Source: Chelativorans sp. AA-79
GTDB taxonomy: Bacteria; Pseudomonadota; Alphaproteobacteria; Rhizobiales; Rhizobiaceae
Length of the DNA stretch: 64,000 bases
Reading direction: 5' to 3'
Assembly (NCBI RefSeq): GCF_029457495.1
Contig: NZ_CP120363.1
Coordinates: 155,482-219,481, forward strand
Below, in pieces: positions 34,935 through 44,183 of the stretch. The notes beneath the pieces are model-generated. The model was not told where the DNA came from, searched no databases, and worked only from the letters and a program-made list of their open reading frames with translations. The stretch's first letter is position 1; every line of letters starts with the position of its first letter. Position numbers and translations under genes: made by a program.

Positions 34935-35569
34935 TGGCCCGCAACCCTTGGATCTGCCCACATGCCGTAGCCGCGGCGACCGATGTCCTCGGCCTCTTTC
35001 AGATCGGCTCTTGTGGGTGTCCCGTCCGGCCGCTTTGCGACGCGGTGAGTGCCGAGCGAAACCAGCTGCTCCTCGAACATGTCGATTGAGTCGAGGCTGC
35101 CTGGGTAGTTGTAGTAGCCGTAGCAGGTTGCGTCTTGCGCCTGGGCCCCAGTCTCGCTGACAAACGCACGGCAGTAGATCACACGGGGAGACTGGAGCAG
35201 CGTTGCCAGACCCTGGCGAGCGTAATCGTCACAGGATCCAGCAAAACCTTCCTTGCGATTGACCATGTCACCCTTGCACGGCTCAATTCCGTAGAGGTGC
35301 ACTGTCAGATTCGCATCGACGCGGAAGTCAGTAGGCGACACAGCCTTGAATCCGGAAGCCGACGCATAGCCTTTGCGCTCCGACACGTTCCCCTGGCCGT
35401 CGTAGTATTCCATGATCAGGACGGTCTTCCCGGGCGCCGCGAGCGATCGGACATAGGCCTCGTCCACCGGGCCGGCCGCATAGGCCGGCAGGCATGCGCT
35501 GATCGCCGCCATGCACCCGACCGCTCGCTTCATTTGCCGTCGCCTCCAGGTTGTCACTGTGCTCGACAT
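34931..35569 (-). CDS. Exported nuclease-fold protein, first of three, probably degenerate
   Basis: About 212 residues. GGGAGGAGG lies 7 bp before ATG 35569 and fixes the start. A signal peptide follows (VGCMAAISACLPAYA). LTVHLYGIEPCKGDM marks the SNase-like strand, with catalytic positions altered. GLATLLQSPRVIYCRAF and DLKEAEDIGRRGYGMWADPR correspond to later parts of the fold. It heads the four-gene operon that diverges from virB1 100 bp away, so both operons may share control. Confidence 0.65.
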   Translation of the reverse strand: MSSTVTTWRRRQMKRAVGCMAAISACLPAYAAGPVDEAYVRSLAAPGKTVLIMEYYDGQGNVSERKGYASASGFKAVSPTDFRVDANLTVHLYGIEPCKGDMVNRKEGFAGSCDDYARQGLATLLQSPRVIYCRAFVSETGAQAQDATCYGYYNYPGSLDSIDMFEEQLVSLGTHRVAKRPDGTPTRADLKEAEDIGRRGYGMWADPRVAGQ

Positions 35570-35611
35570 TGACCTGCCTCCTCCCTCTTTGCAAGAAAAA
35601 TCACAATCAAA

Positions 35612-35640
35612 TTGACATTGTTTTTTCTCTCGCCTAACCA
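35612..35640 (+). promoter_or_regulatory. Candidate promoter of the virB operon
   Basis: TTGACA at 35612-35617, a 17-bp spacer rich in T, then TAACCA at 35635-35640. It lies 30 bp before virB1 in the divergent intergenic region, which is far more AT-rich than the genes around it. Confidence 0.6.
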
Positions 35641-35669
35641 TTCAAGCATCTATCGGTACAAGGTTTTGG

Positions 35670-36557
35670 ATGCAGACCATGGGAAGCCGAGCGAAATCAC
35701 CATCGGTAGCGCCGCTCCTGGCCGCGACAATTCTCACGAGTATCTGCGTGGCGCCGGGCAGAGCAGCACTGGCGTTTGAACTGCCAATGTCCACGCGTCT
35801 CCAGCACCATGAAGCCGAGGAAAATCGGCGAGAGGATGACGTCCTGTCCTCGGTCGACACTGTTGCCGAAGCCCATTGGGCGCGGTTGCCGGATGATTAT
35901 GTGCTGGGGGAGGGTGGTCAGATCGTTCCCCGGAACCAGGCGCTCGAGCCGACCGGCGTGCCAGTATCTGAAACCGTCGAGCTTGAATTCGACGACAACC
36001 ATTTTGATAGTGGCGTACTGCCTAGAATGTCGGAGTGCGGGCCGTCGCCGGCAACACCTGCTGAGATCACTCGCCTCGTCATCGAGGCTTCGCAGCGGCA
36101 CAATGTCGACGCGGAATTCGCCGTCGCGGTCGTGACCGCCGAGAGCCGGCTCGATCGGTTGCGCAATTCTCCCAAGGGCGCGCGTGGGCCAATGCAACTC
36201 ATGCCTGCGGCGGCCGAGCGATTCGGTGTGACCGATATCTGCGATCCGGAAGAGAACATCGATGGCGGGGTCCGCTACCTCCGCGAGCTCACCGACGAGT
36301 TCCGCAATCCGCTTCTCGTCGCCGCTGCCTATAACGCCGGTGAGGGACGTGTACGCGAGCATGGCGGCATTCCGCCCTTCAAGGAAACTCTTCGGTACGT
36401 CGCCGAAGTCCTCGACATCCAGATGGGCCTTGAAGGAAGCGGTTCGGCTGCGAGCACACAGGGTGACGTTGCCGATGAGCAGCGATCAAGCCCCGCCCGC
36501 GGAGTCATCACGACGCGCGAACGCCGCCAGTGGGTCGGCGGGGTCATGCATTTCTAG
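35670..36557 (+). CDS. virB1: VirB1-like lytic transglycosylase
   Basis: A 295-residue exported enzyme (signal sequence near residues 12-35) that opens peptidoglycan for the secretion channel. The SLT domain spans about residues 135-255: catalytic Glu in VVTAESRLDRL, then GARGPMQLMPAAAERFGV, ENIDGGVRYLREL and AAAYNAGEGRVREHGGIPPF. It is the first gene of the operon. The 100 residues before the domain are acidic and probably flexible. Confidence 0.88.
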   Translation: MQTMGSRAKSPSVAPLLAATILTSICVAPGRAALAFELPMSTRLQHHEAEENRREDDVLSSVDTVAEAHWARLPDDYVLGEGGQIVPRNQALEPTGVPVSETVELEFDDNHFDSGVLPRMSECGPSPATPAEITRLVIEASQRHNVDAEFAVAVVTAESRLDRLRNSPKGARGPMQLMPAAAERFGVTDICDPEENIDGGVRYLRELTDEFRNPLLVAAAYNAGEGRVREHGGIPPFKETLRYVAEVLDIQMGLEGSGSAASTQGDVADEQRSSPARGVITTRERRQWVGGVMHF

Positions 36558-36569
36558 CCGGAGGTCACC

Positions 36570-36905
36570 ATGAACGACGTTTCCAATTCGCCCGCTGCTC
36601 GGCCGGTGCCAATGCCGATAGCATTTGTCACGCTGCTCGCCATCTGTCTGGTGTTTGCAGAGCCGGCATTGGCGCAATCCTCTGGTGCCTTCGCGCCGCT
36701 GGAAACCGCGGTCCAGATGATCGTGGATTTCATCACCGGGCCGTTCGGACGGCTTCTCGCCATCATCGCTGTGATCGCGCTCGGCTTCCTCGCTTTCGCC
36801 GGACGCCTTTCCTGGTTCACCGCCGGCGCCGTGGTGCTGGGCATCGGGCTCGTTTTCGGCGCGCCGGCGATCGTGGACGAGATGATCGCGGCCGTGGGGA
36901 ACTAA
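36570..36905 (+). CDS. virB2: VirB2-like pilin
   Basis: A 111-residue pilin precursor. A long signal region ends near AEPALAQSSGA, and two hydrophobic helices follow (LLAIIAVIALGFLAFAG and FTAGAVVLGIGLVFGAPAIV) separated by a short basic loop, the standard VirB2/TrbC layout. GGAGG precedes the ATG. It would polymerise into the conjugative pilus. Confidence 0.88.
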   Translation: MNDVSNSPAARPVPMPIAFVTLLAICLVFAEPALAQSSGAFAPLETAVQMIVDFITGPFGRLLAIIAVIALGFLAFAGRLSWFTAGAVVLGIGLVFGAPAIVDEMIAAVGN

Positions 36906-36908
36906 GAG

Positions 36909-37208
36909 ATGGCCGAGTTCACCGACGAAAAGCCCCATCTGACGCCGCTGGTGATCGGCCTCACCCGACCGCCGATGATGTGGGGCATCCCGCTCAACGC
37001 CTTCTATATCATAGTGGGCTTCACGCTGATCGCCTTCCTGGTGAGCACCAGCTTCTGGTCGGCCTTGATGGCGCCGGTGATCTATCTCGCGCTCTTCGCG
37101 CTTTGCAGCCGCGATATCCGGATCCTTGATCTCGCCCAGGTCGTCGGCCGCCGCACACCGCGCACGCCGAACCGGCTGTTCTGGCGCACCAACTCTTATG
37201 GGCCATGA
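36909..37208 (+). CDS. virB3: VirB3-like inner-membrane protein
   Basis: A 99-residue protein with the VirB3 pattern: HLTPLVIGLTRPPMMWGIPLNAFYI, a central membrane hairpin (GFTLIAFLVSTSFW and MAPVIYLALFALCSRDIR). VirB3 works with VirB4 in pilus assembly. It starts 3 bp after virB2 and overlaps virB4 by 4 bp. Confidence 0.88.
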   Translation: MAEFTDEKPHLTPLVIGLTRPPMMWGIPLNAFYIIVGFTLIAFLVSTSFWSALMAPVIYLALFALCSRDIRILDLAQVVGRRTPRTPNRLFWRTNSYGP

Positions 37209-39625
37209 CCATGTTGAACGTCGTCGTCGAAGAGCTGGGATTTGGGCGTGAGCGCCGGCGCGAACGGCTGATGTCGACCCACATTCCATATCTGCGCCAT
37301 GTCGCCGACACCGTCATCGGCCTCGAAAGCGGTGCGATCCTTTCGGTGATCAGGTTGGATGGCTTGTTCTTTCAGACTGAGGATCAGGCCGAGCTCAATA
37401 TGCGCGCGGCCGTCCAGAACACGCTGATCCGTGCGCTCGGCTCGAGCCGCTATTCGGTCTGGTCGACTGTGATCCGCAAGGAGGTCAAGCCCTCGATCGG
37501 CGGAGCGTTCTCCGACCCGTTCTGCGATCTTCTGAATACGCGCTATATGGCATCGCTGCGCGACAAGCGCATGTTCACCAACGAGCTCTACCTCACGATC
37601 GTCCGCTCCGGCATGCGTGGCGCGCTCGGCGCTGCCGAAGGATTTTCTCGATTGCTCGATCGCTCCTCCGGAAAAGAGGTGCTTGAGCAGCGGTTGCACG
37701 AACGCATCAACGAACTCGAAGAGATCGTCGGCAACGTCACGCGTGAACTGCAAAAGTACGGCGCCCGTCCGCTTGGCGTCGTTTACCGCGACGGCGAGCC
37801 GTATTCGGAACCCTGCGCCTTCCTCAACACGCTGCTCACCTGCGGCGTCGCGCGCGACATGCGCCTGCCCCGCATGGGCATCCGCAGTTATGTCGGGACG
37901 TCGCGCCTGCATTTCTCGAAGCGGACGCTGCAGGCACAGGGGCCAACCGAAGCGGAGAACCGCTTTGGCGCGATGCTGTCCATAAAAGAATATCCGCCAT
38001 TCTCCGGGCCTGGGATGCTCGACGGGCTCCTGCAGATGAACCACGAGTTCATCTGCACCCAGTCGTTCACGCTTGCCGACAAGCCGATCGCGCAGGAGCG
38101 CATTTCCCGGCTGCAGCGCCAGATCCACGCGTCGGACGAATCGGGCAGCACCGTCGAGACCGATATCGATTTCGCGCTGAACAGCCTGCTCAACCAGGAA
38201 GCCGTCTTCGGCTATCACCATTTCAGCCTTTTGTGCCTCTCGCGCGACCTCGCTGGCCTCGACAAGGCCGTCGCCGAGCTCGGTTCCTGCCTCACAGACA
38301 TGAACATCAACTGGCTGCGCGAAGACCTCAACATGGAGGCTTCGTTCTGGGCGCAGCTGCCGGGAAATCACGCCTACATCGCACGCTCCTGCATGCTGTC
38401 CAGCGCGAACTTTTCCGGCTTCTCGTCGCTGCACAATTTCGCGACTGGGTCGGTTCGTGGCAATCACTGGGGACTGCCGATTTCGATCCTCGAAACGACG
38501 TCGCAGACGCCCTACTGGTTCAATTTCCATCAGCGCGACATCGGCCATTTTCTTGTGACCGGTCCGACCGGTTCGGGCAAGACCGTGGCGTTGACCTTCC
38601 TGCTTGCGCAGGCCTTCCGAATCTCCCCTGAGCCACGGGCCGTCTTCTTCGACAAGGACCGCGGCGCCGAAATCTTCATCCGCGCCGTCGGCGGTGACTA
38701 TGAGGTGCTGCAGCCGGGGGTCGCCACAGGCTTCAACCCGCTTCAACTGGAAAACAATGCGAAAAATCGCGAGTTCCTGCATCGTCTCCTCAAGGCCATG
38801 CTCGATCCGGCTGATGGCAGAGGCTTCTCCCAGGAAGAGGACGACACGCTTGAGCGGGCGATCGGGCGCATCTGCCAGGAGCCGGTCGAGCAGCGCACGC
38901 TGGCCAATCTCTCCGGCCTGCTGATGGGTAGGGCGCGCTCCGACGCCAACGATCTCCAGTCGCGCCTGCGCCCCTGGTTCGAGGGCGAGAAGGCTTGGCT
39001 CTTCAACGCGCCGCACGACGTGCTCTCGTTCTCCGGTCATCGGATCTTCGGCTTCGACATGACCCACATTCTCGACAATCAGGCCGCGCGGACACCGGCG
39101 CTGATGTATCTCTATCATAGGCTGGACGAGTTGCTCACCGGCGAACCGGTTCTCATCTTCATGGACGAGGGCTGGAAGCTCCTGCAGGACCCGGTCTTCT
39201 CCAACTACATCGTCGACAAGATGAAGACGATCCGAAAGCTCAACGGGATCGTCGGATTCGGCACCCAGTCAGCGGCCGACATTGCGCGTTCGCCGCAATC
39301 CCACACGCTGATCGAACAGTCCGCGACCAATCTACATTTCCCCAACCCACGCGCGGATGAGGAAAGCTACATCCGGCGCTTCGGACTGACCGCCAAGGAA
39401 TACGCCTTCATTCGCAATACGCCGCCCGAGCGGCGGACATTTTTGATCAAGCACGGCAACGACTCCGTCATTGCCAGGCTCGACCTCGCCTCCATGCCGG
39501 ACCTCGTGCGCGTGATGTCCGGTCGCAAGGAGACGATCGAGCAATGCGCGACACTTCGCGCACAGCTCGGCGACGATCCGGCGAACTGGTTGCCAGTGTT
39601 CTGCGGTTGGGAGCGAGCGGCATGA
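37205..39625 (+). CDS. virB4: VirB4-like ATPase of the type IV secretion system
   Basis: An 806-residue ATPase. The N-terminal half carries the VirB4 signature region; Walker A is VTGPTGSGKTVAL at about residue 452, followed by VFFDKDRGAEIFIRAVGGDY. Walker B is PVLIFMDEGWKLL near residue 650 and the motif with FGTQSAADIARS comes after. It energises pilus assembly and transfer. It is full length and intact. Its stop overlaps the start of the second transglycosylase gene. Confidence 0.95.
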   Translation: MTMLNVVVEELGFGRERRRERLMSTHIPYLRHVADTVIGLESGAILSVIRLDGLFFQTEDQAELNMRAAVQNTLIRALGSSRYSVWSTVIRKEVKPSIGGAFSDPFCDLLNTRYMASLRDKRMFTNELYLTIVRSGMRGALGAAEGFSRLLDRSSGKEVLEQRLHERINELEEIVGNVTRELQKYGARPLGVVYRDGEPYSEPCAFLNTLLTCGVARDMRLPRMGIRSYVGTSRLHFSKRTLQAQGPTEAENRFGAMLSIKEYPPFSGPGMLDGLLQMNHEFICTQSFTLADKPIAQERISRLQRQIHASDESGSTVETDIDFALNSLLNQEAVFGYHHFSLLCLSRDLAGLDKAVAELGSCLTDMNINWLREDLNMEASFWAQLPGNHAYIARSCMLSSANFSGFSSLHNFATGSVRGNHWGLPISILETTSQTPYWFNFHQRDIGHFLVTGPTGSGKTVALTFLLAQAFRISPEPRAVFFDKDRGAEIFIRAVGGDYEVLQPGVATGFNPLQLENNAKNREFLHRLLKAMLDPADGRGFSQEEDDTLERAIGRICQEPVEQRTLANLSGLLMGRARSDANDLQSRLRPWFEGEKAWLFNAPHDVLSFSGHRIFGFDMTHILDNQAARTPALMYLYHRLDELLTGEPVLIFMDEGWKLLQDPVFSNYIVDKMKTIRKLNGIVGFGTQSAADIARSPQSHTLIEQSATNLHFPNPRADEESYIRRFGLTAKEYAFIRNTPPERRTFLIKHGNDSVIARLDLASMPDLVRVMSGRKETIEQCATLRAQLGDDPANWLPVFCGWERAA

Positions 39626-40686
39626 TCAGACGTCTTTCCCTGCTTTTGGTCCTCGTAGCATCACCGGCCTTCGCTGACATTCCGACCATCGACGGCACTG
39701 TGCTCGACGAGCGCGAAGACCGCGACGAGAAAACCGGCGAGATCGAGACGGTCGACGAGGAGCGCTACGTCAACAATCAGAGCGTCACCTGCTCCATGTA
39801 CCGACCGGGGCGCAAGGATGATCCTGTCGCCGCGGCGAATGCCAATCTTGCGGTCGCCGGCCTGGTTCGTCGGATCGCACGCGAGGAAGGTGTCGATGAG
39901 AACCAGTTCCTGGCGCTCGTCTACCAGGAGAGCCGCTTCAACCCCTGCGCCAAATCTCCAGCGGGGGCGATCGGGCTTGCCCAGTTGATGCCGGGAACCG
40001 CAGGCGATCTCGGCGTCGACCCCTACAATATCGAGCAGAACCTGCGCGGCGGGGCGCGTTACTACAAGCAGCAGCTTCGAAAGTACAACGGCAACGTCTC
40101 GCTGGCGCTTGCCGCCTACAATGCCGGCGCGGGGAACGTGAACAAATATGGTGGCATCCCGCCGTTCAAGGAGACGCAGGGCTATGTCGCCAACATAACC
40201 CAAAAATGGCTGCCGGCCTTCGGCGGCTCCGACAAGTCGGGCATTCCCCTCAACTATGGCGGTGGCGGCGCCTATGCGGGTGCCCGGACCAGCACCATGA
40301 ACGCCATGGGCCTGACCGCGGCGATGGGGGAGGGGTCGGGCGATGTCTCATCCTGGCTGACGCAACTCGGCAATATGGGTTCCGGTACGATCCAGGACAG
40401 CTGGGACCACAATTCGGGCGCGCGTAACGCGAACATCGAGCTCATCAACCGGCTGATCCTGCTCGGCACGGCGTTCGCTGAACTCACAAATTCCAGCAAC
40501 GCCATGACGCTCGGCGACCAGTCCGGCACCAACCGATCGACCCGTTACGAGACGGGCAACGACGACGACGATCGGCCGGTGGCCGGCTTCTGCGACGAGC
40601 GCGAAGGCTTTGTCTGGGATGCCGACGCAAAGGCCTGTGTTCAACGCATCGACCGCCAAGCGGACCTGCTTATCGAGACTCAGTGA
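39622..40686 (+). CDS. Second lytic transglycosylase within the virB operon
   Basis: About 354 residues: signal peptide (LSLLLVLVASPAFA), then an SLT domain at about residues 95-200 with catalytic Glu in LVYQESRFNPCAKS, AIGLAQLMPGTAGDLG and AAYNAGAGNVNKYGGIPPFKETQGYV. A Gly-rich linker and a 100-residue C-terminal part follow. Two transglycosylases in one virB operon is unusual; this one is between virB4 and virB5. ATG 39622 overlaps the virB4 stop. It may be more specific for the channel while VirB1 acts more broadly, but this is inference. Confidence 0.88.
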   Translation: MIRRLSLLLVLVASPAFADIPTIDGTVLDEREDRDEKTGEIETVDEERYVNNQSVTCSMYRPGRKDDPVAAANANLAVAGLVRRIAREEGVDENQFLALVYQESRFNPCAKSPAGAIGLAQLMPGTAGDLGVDPYNIEQNLRGGARYYKQQLRKYNGNVSLALAAYNAGAGNVNKYGGIPPFKETQGYVANITQKWLPAFGGSDKSGIPLNYGGGGAYAGARTSTMNAMGLTAAMGEGSGDVSSWLTQLGNMGSGTIQDSWDHNSGARNANIELINRLILLGTAFAELTNSSNAMTLGDQSGTNRSTRYETGNDDDDRPVAGFCDEREGFVWDADAKACVQRIDRQADLLIETQ

Positions 40687-40697
40687 TGGAGATCGAC

Positions 40698-41396
40698 ATG
40701 AAACGTTTATTGGCATTCATAGCTTTCGTCAGCGCAAGCATCGCGCCGGCGGCAGCAGATATCCCGGTCATCGACAAGACGAACTACGCGGTCGCGCGCG
40801 ACACGGCCGAAAAGACCGGCAAGATTCTCGATACCAACAAGGAGATCCTGACGACGGTCGAAGAGACCTTGAAGGCCGTCACGGGCGACCGCGGCGGCGA
40901 CGCCGGCCCGCTCAAGGACATCGCGATCGGCAACGGTTTTAGCGTCTCCTCCATGCCGTCCTTTGACAGCATCCTGAAGAGCGGCATAGCCGATTTCGGA
41001 TCTCTGGACCCCAACGTGGTTGAGGCGGCCACCATCTTTATCAACGGTCTTCAACTTGTCGAGTCACTGTCCGGTAAGACCGACAGCTCACTTGCGAGCG
41101 ACAAATCTTATGAGGAACTGATGAAGACGGTGATGAGTGTCTCGGCGCTGATCACCGGATCGCAGGAGGCAGTCGAGACACGCCGCTCGGCGCTCGAAAC
41201 AGCCGGCGGGCAGATCGGGCAAGCCGAAGACATCAAGGGATCGATCGACCAGAATACGCAACTTCAAATCCAGACGGGTCTGACGCTGAACGAGATGATC
41301 GGCGTGCTGAATGCAGGCGTACAATCGCTGCACGCTGAAAACCAACGCAAGCTTACCGACATGTCGAACACCAAAAAAGCGCTCCGCTACGAATGA
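40698..41396 (+). CDS. virB5: VirB5-like minor pilin
   Basis: About 232 residues, with signal peptide (LLAFIAFVSASIAPAAA) and a mostly helical mature part, including an early coiled segment (RDTAEKTGKILDTNKEILTTVEETLKA split by short loops) and a late one (IDQNTQLQIQTGLTLNEMIG). This fits VirB5/TrbJ tip proteins. I start at ATG 40698, which has GGAG 6 bp upstream, over the ATG at 40686. Sequence conservation in VirB5 is low, so the call leans on position and architecture. Confidence 0.75.
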   Translation: MKRLLAFIAFVSASIAPAAADIPVIDKTNYAVARDTAEKTGKILDTNKEILTTVEETLKAVTGDRGGDAGPLKDIAIGNGFSVSSMPSFDSILKSGIADFGSLDPNVVEAATIFINGLQLVESLSGKTDSSLASDKSYEELMKTVMSVSALITGSQEAVETRRSALETAGGQIGQAEDIKGSIDQNTQLQIQTGLTLNEMIGVLNAGVQSLHAENQRKLTDMSNTKKALRYE

Positions 41397-41617
41397 GCCC
41401 TCCTCGATGCATTGCGACGGTGTTGGCGTTTGCCGTGGCTATCCTCGCAAGCGGATGCGGGACACCAAAGGAGAAGACCGCTCCGTGCAAGCGTCCGGCC
41501 AATCTATCGAGCTATGCCGACATGGGACACGATTGTGGGCCGATGAGGTCGATCAACGGAGACAGAACGGCAGCCTGGGCGGCGATAGAGCAACTGTCGC
41601 CAAAGGACGACAAGTAG
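41393..41617 (+). CDS. virB7: VirB7-like lipoprotein
   Basis: A 74-residue lipoprotein with lipobox LASGC at residues 18-22 and two Cys pairs in the mature part (PCKRP, HDCGP). VirB7 anchors VirB9 in the outer membrane and can form disulfides. It overlaps virB5 by 4 bp and precedes virB6, whereas the Ti plasmid order is B5-B6-B7. Confidence 0.7.
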   Translation: MSPPRCIATVLAFAVAILASGCGTPKEKTAPCKRPANLSSYADMGHDCGPMRSINGDRTAAWAAIEQLSPKDDK

Positions 41618-41626
41618 GGCAGGGCG

Positions 41627-42637
41627 GTGGACGACTTCATAGGCGAACTGCTGGATCGGATCGACGCTTCGGGAGAGAACTTCTCTCAAAGCGCTTACGA
41701 GGCTCTGAGCCAGGATCTCGAGCCACTCCTTCGCCTGCTCTTCGTTCTGGCTGTCCTGTTTTACGGGGTTCAACTCTTCCTTGGGACGTCGAAACTAAGC
41801 GTCGCCGAGATCATCGGCCGGCTGGTGCGCGTGTTCGTCATCCTGATGCTGGTTGGCACATGGTCGAATTTCAACAATCTCGTCTATGACTGGCTGACGA
41901 CGGTGCCGGAGGCGGCCGGGCGAGCTATTCTGGCGGCGTCCGGTACAGGCGTGACCGAGCCGACGAATGGCCTGTCACAGATCTGGGAAACAGCAAATGT
42001 CGCGGCAGCGGCGTTCTCTGAGCAGGCCGGTTATCTGTCTGTACTGCCTGCCTTGATTGGCATGATCATCATGGTCTTCGCAGGGCTGTTTGTGGCTATT
42101 GCCTTAGGAATTCTCGTTTTGGCCAAGGTTGTGCTGTGGGTGCTTCTCGGCACCGCACCGATCTTCATTGCCTGCTTTTTTTTCGATCTAACCCGTAGCT
42201 ATGCGATGGGGTGGCTCAATCAGTCATTGCTCTATGCGATCATCCCCTTGTTCGTTTATGTCATCGCCGCGTTCCTGATCGCGGCAATGGAACCCGAGCT
42301 GACCACGATCGACAGCATTTCCGGCAACCGCGAACTGAAGCTCAGTGATTTCGCTGCGTTCATCATGCTTTGCCTTGCCGGGAGCTTCGTCCTCCTACAG
42401 GTGCAATCTCTCGCACAGGGGATAGCCGGAGGACTGGCGACACCGATCGGCTCGCGCTCTAGGCATCTGACAACCCGGGGAATCTTCTGGGGCCGTGCCG
42501 CCATCGGAACATCCGCTCGTCAGACGCAGGCAGCCGTCCATCGCGTTCAGGCACGTCTTCATTCGCCACGGCAGGATGGCGCAGGTGCCTCCATGCAGCG
42601 CGCGATCACCTCCAACGGAACGCCACGGCAGACATGA
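41627..42637 (+). CDS. virB6: VirB6-like polytopic inner-membrane protein
   Basis: A 336-residue membrane protein with several hydrophobic helices: LLRLLFVLAVLFYGVQLFL, LVRVFVILMLVGTW, LPALIGMIIMVFAGLFVAIALGILVLAKVVLWVLLG (in pieces) and AIIPLFVYVIAAFLIAAM. The central region with GTAPIFIACFFFD is typical of VirB6/TrbL. The start is GTG at 41627. VirB6 forms part of the inner-membrane pore for DNA passage. Confidence 0.85.
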   Translation: MDDFIGELLDRIDASGENFSQSAYEALSQDLEPLLRLLFVLAVLFYGVQLFLGTSKLSVAEIIGRLVRVFVILMLVGTWSNFNNLVYDWLTTVPEAAGRAILAASGTGVTEPTNGLSQIWETANVAAAAFSEQAGYLSVLPALIGMIIMVFAGLFVAIALGILVLAKVVLWVLLGTAPIFIACFFFDLTRSYAMGWLNQSLLYAIIPLFVYVIAAFLIAAMEPELTTIDSISGNRELKLSDFAAFIMLCLAGSFVLLQVQSLAQGIAGGLATPIGSRSRHLTTRGIFWGRAAIGTSARQTQAAVHRVQARLHSPRQDGAGASMQRAITSNGTPRQT

Positions 42638-42681
42638 CGGCAGGTCGATGCTCCGCCTTGAACGACAGGAACTGAGCCGGA

Positions 42682-43377
42682 ATGGCAGAGAAGTCCGAAA
42701 GCGCCCTGCGATCCTACTTCCAGCAGGGGGACATCTGGGAACAGGAGATAGTCAAAAGGGCGAAACGTTCTGCCCGCGTGGCCTGGTTCTTCTCGATCGT
42801 ATTTGCCGGGATCGCGGTGCTCAGCCTGCTTGCTGTGGTGCTGATGCTGCCACTGAAGAGTTTCGAGCCCTATGTCGTCACCGTCGACCGGACGACGGGC
42901 TATATCGAGGTCAAGTCGGGCCTGACACGGCCCGCCAATCTCACCGAGCAGCAGGCGATCACTCAAGCCAATGTGGTGCGCTACATTCGTGCGCGGGAAG
43001 GATACGATCCTTACGCCATCGAGGAGAATTTCGGCATCGCCGCACTTCTCTCCACGGCAGAAGCAGCGCGCGAGCTTCAGATCCTTTACAGCGCCGCCAA
43101 CGACCAGAACCCAGCAAAGCTCTATGGACGCCTGAAGCGTGTCCTGGTCGAAATCAAGTCCGTCACATTTCCCAATTCCAGCACAGCAATTGTCAGGTTC
43201 TCGACCAACGAACGCAGCGATACAGAGTCCATCGTCCGACATTGGATCTCCGTCGTGCGCTTTCGGTATACCGACACGCCGATGCGCAACGAATGGCGCT
43301 TCGAGAACCCCCTCGGCTTCCAGGTTTATTCCTACCGTCGGGATCAGGAGACCGTTACGCAAGAGGGCGTCCAATGA
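42682..43377 (+). CDS. virB8: VirB8-like inner-membrane assembly factor
   Basis: A 231-residue bitopic protein. The cytoplasmic part includes YFQQGDIWEQEIVKRAKRSARVAW, one membrane helix follows (FFSIVFAGIAVLSLLAVVLML), then the periplasmic domain with VTVDRTTGYIEV, VRYIRAREGYDPY and IVRHWISVVRFRYTDTPM plus ENPLGFQV. All are VirB8 hallmarks. It nucleates the channel. It overlaps virB9. Confidence 0.92.
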   Translation: MAEKSESALRSYFQQGDIWEQEIVKRAKRSARVAWFFSIVFAGIAVLSLLAVVLMLPLKSFEPYVVTVDRTTGYIEVKSGLTRPANLTEQQAITQANVVRYIRAREGYDPYAIEENFGIAALLSTAEAARELQILYSAANDQNPAKLYGRLKRVLVEIKSVTFPNSSTAIVRFSTNERSDTESIVRHWISVVRFRYTDTPMRNEWRFENPLGFQVYSYRRDQETVTQEGVQ

Positions 43378-44183
43378 GAAGCCGGGCCTTCGCCGTAACG
43401 CTTATCGCCCTCGGGTCCTTTGGGCATGGTCATGCAGCACAGACGCCGAAGGGCGGTTCCCTCGATGCGAGGGTGACGAGTGTCACTTATCAGGAAAACA
43501 ATGTCGTTCAGGTGTTCGCCACCTACGGCATCTCGACCATGATCATCTTTGACGAGGAGGAAAAATTCGAAACGATCTCGCTCGGCGACACGGAAAGCTG
43601 GCAGGTCGTGCCGGCCGAGAAGGGTAACATCCTCTTCGTCAAGCCGATCGCCAAGGACGTGGCGACCAACATGAATGTCGTCACCGACAAGCGCATCTAT
43701 TACCTGGAGCTGCACGATTTCGCGCCTGAGGCCGGACGCAAGGTATTTGGAATCCGGTTCCACTACCCCGAGAAGAATCTGAATGCCGCGTTGCGGCGGG
43801 AGGCCGAGCAACGCGCGGCCTGGCCGAACATCTCGGGCATCTACAAGGCCAACGTCAACATCGACTATTCGTTCTCCGGTGATGCTCGGCTGAAGCCGCT
43901 CATGGTCTTCGACGACGGCAACAAGACCTTTTTCAAGTTCAATGACCAAGTGCCGGCGATCTTCGCGGTCAACTCGGATTTCTCCGAAACGCTGCGAAAC
44001 TTCCGCAGGGAGGGGGAGTACATCGTCGTCGACGGGACGGCGACCCAATTCACGTTGCGGGACGGCGACCAGTGGATCTGCATCTTCAATCTCAGAAAGC
44101 CGGATTTCGCTGCACCCGATCCGGCAATTTTGGGGCCGGTCGAAGATGACAAGGCCAAGCGCCGGCGTCGGAGCGGAAACTGA
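43374..44183 (+). CDS. virB9: VirB9-like outer-membrane complex protein
   Basis: A 269-residue exported protein (signal peptide AVTLIALGSFGHGHA). The VirB9/CagX domain is seen in TNMNVVTDKRIYYLELHD, GIRFHYPEKN and the C-terminal NVNIDYSFSGDARLKPLMVFDDGNKTFFKF (two segments). It forms the outer-membrane core with VirB7 and VirB10. ATG 43374 overlaps the virB8 stop. Confidence 0.93.
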   Translation: MRSRAFAVTLIALGSFGHGHAAQTPKGGSLDARVTSVTYQENNVVQVFATYGISTMIIFDEEEKFETISLGDTESWQVVPAEKGNILFVKPIAKDVATNMNVVTDKRIYYLELHDFAPEAGRKVFGIRFHYPEKNLNAALRREAEQRAAWPNISGIYKANVNIDYSFSGDARLKPLMVFDDGNKTFFKFNDQVPAIFAVNSDFSETLRNFRREGEYIVVDGTATQFTLRDGDQWICIFNLRKPDFAAPDPAILGPVEDDKAKRRRRSGN

